Shown: piece by piece, positions 1-8,075 of the stretch
How positions within the stretch are numbered: position 1 is the first letter of the stretch
How the letters are laid out: each line of letters opens with the position of its first letter
Assembly: GCA_001689515.1 (NCBI GenBank)
Contig: LUJR01000043.1
Span: forward strand, 1-23,471
Source of the DNA: Bacteroidales bacterium M7
GTDB taxonomy: Bacteria > Bacteroidota > Bacteroidia > Bacteroidales > Muribaculaceae
Direction: 5' to 3'
Length of the DNA stretch: 23,471 bases
Made by a program: the position numbers and the translations under genes
The notes under the pieces: generated by a model
The model's database searches: none
The model's input: the letters and a program-made list of their open reading frames with translations, nothing else
Told to the model about the DNA's origin: nothing

Positions 1-31
1 CACAGCTGTCCGGGGAAAATTTTAACAATTC
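1..31 (+). repeat. IS left terminal inverted repeat
   Basis: It begins CACAGCTGTCCGGGG and matches the reverse complement of 1345-1375 at 30 of 31 positions; the mismatch is in the A/T-rich inner part. The transposase stop codon (30-32, minus strand) overlaps the inner end of this repeat. Confidence 0.92.
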
Positions 32-1241
32 AGGGCAGTAGCAAATTGCCATCAAAAAGGGTCAATTGGGAACTATCGCCGATTGACTCTCTTTGGTTTT
101 TTTGAAACCCTCTTATCCAGTCGCACAGGTGTATTCTTTCTGTCAGGCTCACGCTTAACGCCCGCAGGAGCTCGTAATTGCTGCATCTGATGCGATGTTC
201 ATCCCCACACAGGGCGATCATGCAGAACGCTATGATGGCAGAGTAGACCTGTATGGATACGGCGTTCGCGGAGTGGCCGAAAAAGGATTCGATATGCAGA
301 TGCTGCTTGAGCCATTTGAAGAATGTCTCTATTGCCCACCGGTTCCTGTAGGCGTATGCCACCAATTCGGCGTCCATATCGAAATTGTTTGTGAGGAACA
401 TCATCACCCCGTTCTTTTCAGGGCTGTAATATGACACCAGACGGAGATCTTGCGGGTATCCTTTCCTGGCCCACCGGCTGACAAATCTCACCCGGCTGTC
501 TTTAAGCACCATCGGGCACCTTGCGTTGGCTCCCTCATCGGAACTGACGAGCTCCAGTCTCATGTTGTCCTTCTTGCGCACGATGAAATATGCCCCCTTT
601 CTGTGGATGCCATAAAGGCTTGCTGTCTTAACATACGCCTTGTCAAAAAGATACAGGCATGACGGGTTGTACGTGTAGTCATCCATGAATGTCTGGTCGC
701 GCTCCTCGTTTCCCGTCACATTGCACAGGGATGGGATTTCCCTGAGTATGTCGTACATGGTGTGGATCTTTATCCCTCCGCCATTGCGTTGGGGGACTGA
801 CCACGGAAACTTTGACAGGGGCAGATGGACGGTCGACGAGTCAACCGCATAGAAACCTGCGATTGCAAGTCCGGCATACACCTCCTCCAGATCAGCTCTG
901 ACGGCCCTTATCCTGGAGGCTTTCTCCATCATACGGAGCGCCATGCCCCTGTAGATGCCGACATCCCTTGAAGAGTTGGCCTCGGCAAGTGTCGACCGGC
1001 TTACGCTCCTGCCTATTCCCATCCGATACAGCTTGTCCTTATGGGCGCGCAGGGAAAACTCGATGTCCCTGAGGCTGCGCCGGTCGGTGATCTGGGCCCA
1101 AACCATGGCGAGGAGATGGTTCCAGCAGGTAAAATGCTTCACGTAACGGTTCCCGTTGTATTTCTTGACAAGGTAACCAAAATACTGTCGATCGAGGAAC
1201 TGGCAAAGTTGATTGAAAATATATGGAATCTGGGGAATCAT
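30..1241 (-). CDS. IS4-family DDE transposase (DUF4372-like N-terminus)
   Basis: This transposase would cut and rejoin the ends of the surrounding insertion sequence. Using the ATG at 1241 it is 403 aa. The N-terminus (NGNRYVKHFTCWNHLLAM) looks like the DUF4372 domain of Bacteroidales IS4 transposases. The catalytic acidic residues appear as D134 (YAVDSSTVHL), D200 (LYLFDKAYV) and E305 within a complete IS4-type signature Y298-x2-R301-x3-E305-x6-K312. The frame can be extended upstream to a GTG at 1274, but that would add 11 residues overlapping the -7 box, and the ATG start fits the usual family N-terminus better. The reading frame is intact. Subfamily and named IS are not assigned. Confidence 0.92.
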   Translation of the reverse strand: MIPQIPYIFNQLCQFLDRQYFGYLVKKYNGNRYVKHFTCWNHLLAMVWAQITDRRSLRDIEFSLRAHKDKLYRMGIGRSVSRSTLAEANSSRDVGIYRGMALRMMEKASRIRAVRADLEEVYAGLAIAGFYAVDSSTVHLPLSKFPWSVPQRNGGGIKIHTMYDILREIPSLCNVTGNEERDQTFMDDYTYNPSCLYLFDKAYVKTASLYGIHRKGAYFIVRKKDNMRLELVSSDEGANARCPMVLKDSRVRFVSRWARKGYPQDLRLVSYYSPEKNGVMMFLTNNFDMDAELVAYAYRNRWAIETFFKWLKQHLHIESFFGHSANAVSIQVYSAIIAFCMIALCGDEHRIRCSNYELLRALSVSLTERIHLCDWIRGFQKNQRESIGDSSQLTLFDGNLLLP

Positions 1242-1273
1242 GTAGCAAAATGACAATTTACGCCATTCGGCCA

Positions 1274-1281
1274 CAAAGGTA
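1274..1281 (-). promoter_or_regulatory. Candidate -7 promoter element of the transposase
   Basis: On the minus strand the sequence reads TACCTTTG, matching the Bacteroidetes -7 consensus TAnnTTTG, 33 nt upstream of the chosen ATG. No good TTG box is seen at the expected distance, so the promoter may be weak. Confidence 0.45.
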
Positions 1282-1292
1282 TGACTACAAAT

Positions 1293-1320
1293 GGTCAGAC
1301 ACTAAAAATAGTGCCTGACC
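1293..1320. repeat. Inverted repeat inside the IS, upstream of the transposase
   Basis: GGTCAGACAC (1293-1302) pairs with GTGCCTGACC (1311-1320) with one mismatch around an 8-nt A/T-rich loop. It lies between the right terminal repeat and the transposase promoter. A hairpin here could shield the transposase start from transcripts entering from outside, a known strategy of insertion sequences; this role is inference. Confidence 0.5.
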
Positions 1321-1344
1321 GTTTATATACCAGATAGTTATATG

Positions 1345-1375
1345 GAATTGTTAATATTTTCCCCGGACAGCTGTG
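1345..1375 (-). repeat. IS right terminal inverted repeat
   Basis: Reverse complement of 1-31 with one mismatch. It ends in CAGCTGTG at 1375 and is followed directly by CGGCGTGCCGCGTCA, the inner part of a palindromic element found whole elsewhere in the window. Confidence 0.92.
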
Positions 1376-1443
1376 CGGCGTGCCGCGTCATCAAACGCAA
1401 TATACATCGCCTAATACGATGACGCGGCACGCCGCGTCCCTAC
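1376..1443. repeat. REP-like double palindrome, left arm cut by the IS
   Basis: A 24-nt arm at 1420-1443 is the reverse complement of what remains of a left arm (15 nt, 1376-1390), separated by 29 nt of unrelated sequence. The same arm pair, intact, is at 8076-8153, and a single-palindrome version is at 5944-5971. Compared with the intact copy, the first 9 nt of the left arm are missing exactly where the IS ends. Confidence 0.85.
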
Positions 1444-1500
1444 GTTCATAACACAGCTTCGTTCCATAAAATCACACTGGAAACAACTCCATCATAATAT

Positions 1501-1532
1501 TTTGAAAAATCCATAAATAATAGCTAAATTTG
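1501..1532 (+). promoter_or_regulatory. Promoter of the sdhCAB operon
   Basis: TTTG at 1501-1504, then 20 nt, then TAAATTTG at 1525-1532, matching the Bacteroidetes -33/-7 pattern. The start of transcription would be near 1540, giving a leader of about 60 nt before sdhC. It lies downstream of the IS, so the insertion should not have removed it. Confidence 0.6.
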
Positions 1533-1597
1533 TGGACTAATTGAACCCATGAAGAAGTAGAAATCAATTAAATAATTAATTTTCCAACCAAACTATT

Positions 1598-2410
1598 ATG
1601 TGGTTAACATGTTCATCCATAGGACGTAAGCTCGTAATGGCCATCACTGGCGCGTGCCTCATCCTATTTGTTACCTTTCACGCTGTAATGAATGGCGTGG
1701 CTCTGTTCTGGCCTGCAGCCTACAATGTAGTATGCGAGTTTCTCGGAGCCAACTGGTATGCACTCGTTGCATCAATGGGCCTCGGATTGCTGATGCTCCT
1801 CCACATTGTCTACGCTTGCTGGCTGACCATTCAGAACCGTAAAGCCCGCGGCAACGACCGTTATGCCGTAGTGCGCAAGCCGGCTCAGGTAGAATGGGCA
1901 TCGCAAAACATGCTCGTGCTCGGTATCGTGATTCTGGCGTTCGCTGTAGTGCACCTGATCCAGTTCTGGGCAAAGATGCAGCTTGCCGAAATCTTCCACT
2001 CTCCCTACATGCACGAGGGCGTAGCCGTTCCTCCCCAGGCTGGCACACTCTTCCTGCAGATCGCCTTCAGCCAGCCCTGGACACTCATCGTCTATGTCAT
2101 CGGCTTCATCGCCCTATGGTTCCACATGACCCACGGTTTCTGGTCAATGTTCCAGAGCGCAGGATGGAACAATGACACCTGGCTGCCCCGCCTCAAGTGC
2201 ATCGGTAACTGGTGGACCACCATCGTCGTAGGCCTCTTCCTCGCCGAAGCCATCGTGTTTACCGTGCAGGCTCACCGCGGCCTCTACACCACCGATCCCG
2301 TCCTCATCGAGCAGTATCAGGAATTTGCCTGCGAGGATGACCAGAACGGAGGTCCCGTCAACGGATTCGAGGGTTCGGAGTCTGAAATTGACCTGATTGT
2401 CGTTGAGTAA
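1598..2410 (+). CDS. sdhC: Succinate dehydrogenase/fumarate reductase cytochrome b subunit
   Basis: This is the membrane anchor of the respiratory complex, which carries two b hemes and exchanges electrons with menaquinone. The 270-aa protein shows about five hydrophobic segments. Histidines at 28, 69, 119 and 176 (also 179) sit in helices in the order expected for the diheme b558-type family found in epsilon-proteobacteria and Bacteroidetes. It is the first gene of a C-A-B operon with 79 nt before sdhA. After the fifth helix there is an acidic tail of about 35 residues rich in E and D (residues 235-270), longer than I expect for this family and of unknown role. In anaerobic Bacteroidales the complex normally works as a fumarate reductase, so frdC is an equally valid name. 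Confidence 0.93.
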   Translation: MWLTCSSIGRKLVMAITGACLILFVTFHAVMNGVALFWPAAYNVVCEFLGANWYALVASMGLGLLMLLHIVYACWLTIQNRKARGNDRYAVVRKPAQVEWASQNMLVLGIVILAFAVVHLIQFWAKMQLAEIFHSPYMHEGVAVPPQAGTLFLQIAFSQPWTLIVYVIGFIALWFHMTHGFWSMFQSAGWNNDTWLPRLKCIGNWWTTIVVGLFLAEAIVFTVQAHRGLYTTDPVLIEQYQEFACEDDQNGGPVNGFEGSESEIDLIVVE

Positions 2411-2489
2411 TAATCTCTGACTTAAGTCATACTTCAACGCCACACTCACTCATCTTAATCTCCCCAACGATTAAACCTACTACATCACA

Positions 2490-4517
2490 ATGGCTGATAT
2501 AAAAAATCTCGAGGGCATGATCGACTCGACTCCTATAATGAAGGACTATGCCGACATCGAATCTGCCAAACTCCCCCAATACCAGATAGACAGCAAGATT
2601 CCCGAAGGTCCCGTCGCCGACAAGTGGAAAAACTATAAGGCTCACCAGAAGCTCGTCAACCCCGCCAACAAGCGTAACCTCGATGTTATCGTCGTAGGTA
2701 CCGGTCTGGCTGGTGCATCCGCCGCATCTTCACTCGGCGAACTCGGCTTCAATGTCTACAACTTCTGTATCCAGGACAGCCCCCGCCGCGCTCACTCCAT
2801 CGCAGCCCAGGGCGGTATCAACGCTGCCAAGGACTACCAGAACGACGGTGACTCAGTGTACCGCCTATTCTACGACACCGTCAAGGGCGGCGACTTCCGC
2901 TCACGCGAAGCCAACGTGTACCGTCTTGCCGAAGTGTCAAACAACATCATCGACCAGTGCGTGGCACAGGGTGTACCTTTCGCGCGTGAATACGGCGGTC
3001 TGCTTGCCAACCGCTCATTTGGCGGCGCACAGGTATCACGTACATTCTACGCCAAGGGTCAGACAGGTCAGCAGCTGCTCCTCGGTGCCTACGCATCGCT
3101 CAACCGTCAGATCAAGAAAGGCACAGTGCGCTCTTACAACCGTCGTGAGATGCTCGACATCGTCATCATCGACGGTCGCGCCCGCGGTGTCATCATGCGC
3201 AACCTCATCACCGGTGAGATAGAGCGTTATGCCGCTCACGCAGTGGTGCTCGCTACAGGCGGTTACGGACGTGCATTCTTCCTCTCGACCAATGCGATGG
3301 GCTGCAACGGTTCGGCTGCCGTACAGGCGTTCAAGAAGGGTGCCTATCTGAGCAACCTCGCTTTCACACAGATACATCCCACCTGTATCCCCGTACACGG
3401 CGAAGACCAGTCAAAGCTCACCCTCATGAGCGAGTCGCTCCGTAACGACGGCCGCATCTGGGTTCCCAAGAAGAAAGAAGATGCCGAAGCCATCCGTGCC
3501 GGCAAGAAACGTCCTACCGACATCCCCGACGAGGACCGCGACTTCTATCTCGAACGCCGCTATCCCGCATTCGGCAACCTCTGCCCCCGTGACATCGCGA
3601 GCCGCGCCGCCAAGGAGCGCTGTGATGCCGGTTATGGTGTCGGCACAGGCAACGCCGTATATCTCGACTTCAAATACGCTATCGACCGTCTCGGCAAGGA
3701 TGTCGTGGCTGACCGCTATGGCAACCTCTTTGACATGTATCAGATGATTTCTGATGACAATCCCTACGAGACACCTATGATGATATTCCCTGCAAGCCAC
3801 TACACCATGGGCGGCATATGGGTAGACTACGAACTCCAGACATCGGTCAAGGGTCTCTTCGCTATCGGCGAATGTAACTTCAGCGACCACGGTGCCAACC
3901 GTCTCGGCGCTTCTGCCCTCATGCAGGGTCTCGCCGACGGATACTTTGTGCTCCCCTACACCATGCAGAACTATCTCAGCGACCAGATCAAGGTGCCCCA
4001 CTTCAAGACCAACACCCCTGAATTTGACGCAGCCGAGAAGGGTGTGCGTGACCGCATCGCCAAGCTCATGGCTATCAAGGGTACAAAGAGCCCCGACCAG
4101 ATCCACAAGCGTCTCGGTCACGTTATGTGGGATCTCGTGGGCATGGGCCGCAATCTCCAGGGTCTCGTAAAGGCGGTTGACGAAATCGAGAAGGTTAAGA
4201 AAGAATTCTACACCGACCTCCGCATAGTCGGAAGCGCTGACGACCTCAACACCGAGCTCGAGAAGGCTCTCCGCCTTGAGGACTTCCTCGTAATAGCCAA
4301 GATGATGGCTATCGATGCCCTCCACCGCAACGAATCATGCGGCGCACACTTCCGCGAGGAATATCAGACAGCCGACGGCGAAGCAGCACGTAACGACAAG
4401 GACTACATGTATGTCAGCTGCTGGAAGTACACAGGTGACAATGAGAAGCCCATCCTCCTCAAGGAGCCCCTCAAGTATGAAGCAATCCAGGTACAGACAC
4501 GTAACTACAAGTCTTAA
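2490..4517 (+). CDS. sdhA: Succinate dehydrogenase/fumarate reductase flavoprotein subunit
   Basis: This is the catalytic subunit that interconverts fumarate and succinate. The 675-aa protein has a dinucleotide-binding motif (VVGTGLAG, G70-x-G72), the HSIAAQGG motif whose His102 is the usual site of covalent FAD attachment, and active-site segments HPTCIP (His296), CPRDIAS (Arg367) and HYTMGG (His437). The conserved GANRLGASAL segment follows. The length is close to the 650-675 aa usual for Bacteroidetes and diheme-type enzymes. The N-terminal 60 residues before the FAD fold are typical of this branch. It lies between sdhC and sdhB on the same strand. With a menaquinone-linked diheme anchor the enzyme likely runs as fumarate reductase during fermentation to succinate or propionate (inference from physiology of the group). 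Confidence 0.97.
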   Translation: MADIKNLEGMIDSTPIMKDYADIESAKLPQYQIDSKIPEGPVADKWKNYKAHQKLVNPANKRNLDVIVVGTGLAGASAASSLGELGFNVYNFCIQDSPRRAHSIAAQGGINAAKDYQNDGDSVYRLFYDTVKGGDFRSREANVYRLAEVSNNIIDQCVAQGVPFAREYGGLLANRSFGGAQVSRTFYAKGQTGQQLLLGAYASLNRQIKKGTVRSYNRREMLDIVIIDGRARGVIMRNLITGEIERYAAHAVVLATGGYGRAFFLSTNAMGCNGSAAVQAFKKGAYLSNLAFTQIHPTCIPVHGEDQSKLTLMSESLRNDGRIWVPKKKEDAEAIRAGKKRPTDIPDEDRDFYLERRYPAFGNLCPRDIASRAAKERCDAGYGVGTGNAVYLDFKYAIDRLGKDVVADRYGNLFDMYQMISDDNPYETPMMIFPASHYTMGGIWVDYELQTSVKGLFAIGECNFSDHGANRLGASALMQGLADGYFVLPYTMQNYLSDQIKVPHFKTNTPEFDAAEKGVRDRIAKLMAIKGTKSPDQIHKRLGHVMWDLVGMGRNLQGLVKAVDEIEKVKKEFYTDLRIVGSADDLNTELEKALRLEDFLVIAKMMAIDALHRNESCGAHFREEYQTADGEAARNDKDYMYVSCWKYTGDNEKPILLKEPLKYEAIQVQTRNYKS

Positions 4518-4567
4518 CCGGTAAATCAACTTTCTTCAACCCCCTTATTCAAGAGATTTATCCCGTC

Positions 4568-5323
4568 ATGGAAAATTCAATAAGCGTAAACTTGAAAATA
4601 TGGCGTCAGCGCAGCCCCAAAGAGAAGGGCGCGTTCGTCACCTACCATCTTGACAACGTATCTACCGGTTCCAGCTTCCTTGAGATGCTCGATATGCTCA
4701 ACCAGCAGCTCGTAGACAAAGGCGAAGAGCCTGTAGTATTTGACAGCGACTGCCGTGAGGGCATCTGCGGTATGTGCTCGCTCTACATCAACGGACATCC
4801 TCACGGTCCGGTGCAGGGCATCACCACATGCCAGCTCCACATGCGCAAGTTTAAGGACGGCGACACCATCACAATCGAGCCTTGGCGTTCGGCTGCATTC
4901 CCTGTGATCCGTGACCTCATGGTCAACCGCAATGCCTTTGACCAGATCCAGCAGGCTGGCGGTTATGTGTCATTTAACTGCGGCGGTGCTCCCGATGCCA
5001 ACAATATCCCCATCAGCAAGGAAATCGCCGACATGGCTATGGACTCTGCTACCTGCATCGGTTGCGGCGCATGTGTGGCAGCCTGCAAAAACGGTTCGGC
5101 AATGCTGTTCGTAGGTGCCAAGGTCAGCCAGTTCGCGCTGCTGCCCCAGGGACACCCCGAACGTGCCCGTCGCGCCCGTGCCATGGTGCGCAAGATGGAC
5201 GAACTGGGCTTCGGCAACTGCACCAACACCGGTGCGTGCGCAGCCGAGTGCCCCAAGAACGTGCCACTGAGCAACATCGCCCGCCTCAACCGCGAGTTCG
5301 AGAAAGCAAAATTTGCTGACTAA
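4568..5323 (+). CDS. sdhB: Succinate dehydrogenase/fumarate reductase iron-sulfur subunit
   Basis: This subunit carries electrons between the flavin and the hemes. The 251-aa protein has an N-terminal plant-type ferredoxin domain with [2Fe-2S] cysteines C62, C67, C70 and C88. The C-terminal domain has C163-x2-C166-x2-C169-x3-C173 and C218/C224/C228, the cysteines for one [4Fe-4S] and one [3Fe-4S] cluster. All expected ligands are present. It is the last gene of the operon, 50 nt after sdhA, and is followed by a GC-rich hairpin at 5370-5401. Confidence 0.97.
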   Translation: MENSISVNLKIWRQRSPKEKGAFVTYHLDNVSTGSSFLEMLDMLNQQLVDKGEEPVVFDSDCREGICGMCSLYINGHPHGPVQGITTCQLHMRKFKDGDTITIEPWRSAAFPVIRDLMVNRNAFDQIQQAGGYVSFNCGGAPDANNIPISKEIADMAMDSATCIGCGACVAACKNGSAMLFVGAKVSQFALLPQGHPERARRARAMVRKMDELGFGNCTNTGACAAECPKNVPLSNIARLNREFEKAKFAD

Positions 5324-5369
5324 GTATCTGACCTAAAGGGAGCGCACTGCTTCCCTGCATCAATATCGC

Positions 5370-5401
5370 CAATGGCTGCGGCTTCAGTGTCGCAGCCATT
5401 G
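5370..5401 (+). terminator. Hairpin after sdhB, likely transcription terminator
   Basis: CAATGGCTGCG and CGCAGCCATTG form a perfect 11-bp stem with a 10-nt loop, 46 nt after the sdhB stop. There is no clear T run, so it may instead stabilise the mRNA end. The promoter of the next gene begins only 15 nt later, which supports a transcript boundary here. Confidence 0.6.
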
Positions 5402-5415
5402 CTGTTACTATGCCA

Positions 5416-5446
5416 TTGATGATTAGAGGTTGTTTTGCTATATTTG
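5416..5446 (+). promoter_or_regulatory. Promoter of the DUF4405-type cytochrome gene
   Basis: TTG at 5416-5418, exactly 20 nt, then TATATTTG at 5439-5446, a near-ideal Bacteroidetes promoter. Transcription would start near 5453. This places the ATG at 5465 inside the transcript and argues against the upstream in-frame TTG at 5435, which lies within the promoter. Confidence 0.75.
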
Positions 5447-5464
5447 CAGAAAACATATAAAGAT

Positions 5465-5899
5465 ATGGCACAAGGTAAGACATTAAAAAAGACGGTCGAC
5501 ACGACGCTATGTGTGACTTTCATTCTCGTACTGGCAACAGGCATAATGCTGCATCTAAAGAGCCACGGCATACTGATACAGCCACGCCCAGTGCTCAAAG
5601 CTATCCATTATATTCTTGGATTCCTGATGACAGCATGCGTGGCTTTTCATGCCACGGTATATTTCAAGTCGTTGATTGCCATGCAGAGTCGGCACAGATG
5701 GTTCTGCACTGACACATGGATATTGTTGATCTTTTTCATCGCCGTTCTGGCAACAGGTCTCGTCAAGCTGCTTTCCCCTGTCAAGATACCCCATCTGGGT
5801 CTATGGCACTACATACTCGGACTGATTATGTCAGCGGCAGCTATCATACATCTCTGGATAGCCCTGCCCTACCTCCTCGACAAATACCGCCGCCGATAG
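5465..5899 (+). CDS. DUF4405-type four-helix membrane cytochrome b-like protein
   Basis: A 144-aa membrane protein with four hydrophobic helices and a basic C-terminus (KYRRR). Histidines at 30, 48, 62, 115 and 129 lie at helix ends and faces where b hemes could bind. The sequence is an internal duplication: LATGIM...HYILGF...H in the first half matches LATGLV...HYILGL...H in the second. This pattern fits DUF4405, described as a flavinylation-associated cytochrome, so it may pass electrons across the inner membrane; no partner flavoprotein is seen beside it. It has its own promoter and probably is not part of the sdh operon. The family call is from pattern recognition, not a search. Confidence 0.7.
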   Translation: MAQGKTLKKTVDTTLCVTFILVLATGIMLHLKSHGILIQPRPVLKAIHYILGFLMTACVAFHATVYFKSLIAMQSRHRWFCTDTWILLIFFIAVLATGLVKLLSPVKIPHLGLWHYILGLIMSAAAIIHLWIALPYLLDKYRRR

Positions 5900-5943
5900 G
5901 CAGGGACATGCCGCAATACTGTTTATTTAACGAACACATGGAC

Positions 5944-5971
5944 GTAGGGACGCGGCGTGCCGCGTCCCTAC
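5944..5971. repeat. REP-like single palindrome between convergent genes
   Basis: GTAGGGACGCGGC and GCCGCGTCCCTAC form a perfect 13-bp stem with a 2-nt loop. It lies between the 3' ends of the cytochrome gene and the converging topB gene, so it could act as a two-way transcript end, though there is no T run. It is the compact form of the elements at 1376-1443 and 8076-8153. Confidence 0.85.
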
Positions 5972-5988
5972 AAATATGCTCGTTTCCA

Positions 5989-8046
5989 TCATGCCGTAGG
6001 GGGATTTTTGCGGAGGGTGGTGGCGAGACGCGCGGGGGTGAGGTCGGCGGGATAGGTGTCAAAGGGGAGGCGCAAGGGGCAGCCCTCGGCATAGCGTGAG
6101 CATCCGTAGGCGGTGCGGCCTTTGAGCAAATGGCCTTCGCTGCAGAGGGGGCACATTATGTCTTCGAGCTTGCGCACTCGCGGAGCTGACGGTTTGCGAG
6201 GCTTCTTGGGTTTCTCAGCTTCGGATGCCTTTGGCTCTGATTTCTCAGATGCTGTGGCAATGGTGCGTCCGGAGTTGTCAGACAGCACATTGATGACAGT
6301 CTGATTGACCATCTGCTTCAGTTCGGCAATGAAATCGGCAGGGGCGTAGTCACCACGCTCGATGCGGCGCAGTTTGCTCTCCCACAGACCTGTGAGTTTC
6401 GCGCTCTTGAGGAGCGGCTCATTGATGGTGGCTATGAGGTCTATGCCAGCCTGCGAGGGAAGTATGGATTTGCGCTGGCGGTAGATGTATTTACGCTTGA
6501 ACAGCGTCTCGATGATGGAAGCACGTGTAGACGGACGTCCTATACCATTTTCTTTCATCGCTTCGCGCAGAGCCTCATCCTCTACCGTGCGCCCCGCCCC
6601 TTCCATGGCACGGAGCAGGGAGCCTTCGGTATATGGCTTGGGGGGCTGTGTCGCTTTCTTGAGCAGCGATGGCTCATGGGGACCGTGCTCGCCTACGGCC
6701 ATTTCGGGCATAGCCGCATTCTCGGCATCGTCACTGCCATCAGTCGGAGCTTCCTTGGCATCAGAAGCGTATACATTGCGCCACCCAGGCTCAGTAATGA
6801 CCTTGCCTGTGGCTTTGAACTCCACTTCGGCAGCCTTAGCCATGACTGTAGTAGAGTTGAAGATGCAATCGGGATAGAACGCAGCGATGAACCTGCGGGC
6901 TATCAGATGGTAGAGCTTCTTTTCATCGCCGACAAGCACCGTAGGCGATTGACCTGTAGGTATTATGGCGTGGTGGTCGGTGACCTTGGCGTTGTCAAAG
7001 ACCTTCTTGCTCTTGGGCAGCCTCGAAGCGAGCACCGGAGCAGTCAAAGCCGCATACGGAGTCATACGCCGCAGTATGTCAGGAATCTTGGGATACAAGT
7101 CCTCGCTAAGATAGGTGGTGTCGACTCGCGGATAGGTAGTCACTTTCTTCTCGTAGAGCGTCTGTATGAGCCGAAGGGTATCGTCGGCACTCCACCCCCA
7201 CTTTTTGTTGCACTCCACCTGGAGCGATGTCAGGTCAAACAGGCGCGGCGGTGCCTCGCGCCCTTTCTTATCCTGCACATCAGTGATATAGAGGTCGACT
7301 CCGGCTATGGACTGCGCAGCGCGGTTGGCATCATCTTCCGAGGTATACCGCCCCTTGGTGGAATTGAAAGTGACACCTCTATATAGTGTCTTGACTTCCC
7401 AATAGTCCTCAGGACGGAAATTCTGTATCTCAAGGTGGCGGTTGACTATCAGTGCCAGGGTCGGAGTCTGCACACGCCCCACCGACAGCACCCCTGCACC
7501 CTGACCGTAGCGGAGAGAATAGAGGCGCGTGGCGTTCATGCCGAGCAGCCAGTCGCCTATGGCACGTGACAGTCCTGCATAATAAAGATTGTCGAAGTCA
7601 GCCTGCGGACGCAGATGTGCGAATCCCTCGCGTATGGCATCGTCGGTCAGCGACGAAATCCACAGCCTCTTCACCGGGCAACTGACCGAAGCCTTCTGCA
7701 TCACCCACCGCTGTATGAGCTCTCCCTCCTGTCCGGCATCACCGCAGTTGATGACCTCCTCAGCCTCAGAGATAAGAGTCTCGATGACATGAAACTGGCG
7801 GCGGTAGCTGTCGTTGTCGATGAGCTTGATACCGAATCCGGCCGGTATCATCGGCAACGCCCCGAGTGCCCACCGCTTCCATGCAGGAGTGTAGTCATGC
7901 GGCTCCTTGAGGGTACAGAGATGTCCGAAAGTCCATGTGACCTTCCAGCCCTCCCCCTCATAATATCCGTCCCGGCGCGTCGAAGCCCCGAGTATCTTGG
8001 CGATATCGGCAGCTACTGATGGTTTCTCGGTGATGCAGAGTTTCAT
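5989..8046 (-). CDS. topB: DNA topoisomerase III (type IA)
   Basis: Type IA topoisomerases cut one DNA strand through a tyrosine link to relax or decatenate DNA. The 685-aa protein starts MKLCITEKPSVA, whose Glu7 is the Toprim glutamate, and has the second Toprim motif as D103-A-G-Q-E107-G-E109, the DAGxEGE variant of DxDxEGE. The active-site tyrosine is Y305 in TTYPRVDT. ENGIGRPSTRASII is the usual motif of the topoisomerase core. After a lysine- and proline-rich linker (about residues 595-625) the tail has four cysteines, C632, C635, C649 and C656, consistent with a small zinc-binding domain. It is transcribed in the same direction as mazG upstream, but a REP-like element fills the 119-nt gap and I see no clear promoter there. 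Confidence 0.95.
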   Translation of the reverse strand: MKLCITEKPSVAADIAKILGASTRRDGYYEGEGWKVTWTFGHLCTLKEPHDYTPAWKRWALGALPMIPAGFGIKLIDNDSYRRQFHVIETLISEAEEVINCGDAGQEGELIQRWVMQKASVSCPVKRLWISSLTDDAIREGFAHLRPQADFDNLYYAGLSRAIGDWLLGMNATRLYSLRYGQGAGVLSVGRVQTPTLALIVNRHLEIQNFRPEDYWEVKTLYRGVTFNSTKGRYTSEDDANRAAQSIAGVDLYITDVQDKKGREAPPRLFDLTSLQVECNKKWGWSADDTLRLIQTLYEKKVTTYPRVDTTYLSEDLYPKIPDILRRMTPYAALTAPVLASRLPKSKKVFDNAKVTDHHAIIPTGQSPTVLVGDEKKLYHLIARRFIAAFYPDCIFNSTTVMAKAAEVEFKATGKVITEPGWRNVYASDAKEAPTDGSDDAENAAMPEMAVGEHGPHEPSLLKKATQPPKPYTEGSLLRAMEGAGRTVEDEALREAMKENGIGRPSTRASIIETLFKRKYIYRQRKSILPSQAGIDLIATINEPLLKSAKLTGLWESKLRRIERGDYAPADFIAELKQMVNQTVINVLSDNSGRTIATASEKSEPKASEAEKPKKPRKPSAPRVRKLEDIMCPLCSEGHLLKGRTAYGCSRYAEGCPLRLPFDTYPADLTPARLATTLRKNPPTA

Positions 8047-8075
8047 TTACAGGTAGTAGCAACGATTACGAGCAT

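Larger units (their letters stand above)
1..1375. mobile_element. Complete IS4-family insertion sequence
   Basis: The element is bounded by 31-bp terminal inverted repeats (1-31 and 1345-1375) that differ at a single base, and it encodes one DDE transposase on the minus strand. It starts exactly at base 1, so the left target-site duplication cannot be seen; the window or contig may have been cut at the IS because it is repeated in the genome. Its right end abuts the interrupted palindromic repeat at 1376. The transposase family and the intact reading frame suggest that it was recently active. Confidence 0.9.

Noticed and set aside
3411..4325. Long open frame (304 codons) on the minus strand within sdhA
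   Set aside because: It lies fully antisense to a clear sdhA; its composition (rich in V, E, H) is what the reverse strand of GC-biased codons gives, and no family is recognised.
5435..5464. Upstream TTG start for the DUF4405-type gene
   Set aside because: It falls inside the -33/-7 promoter, before the predicted transcript start.
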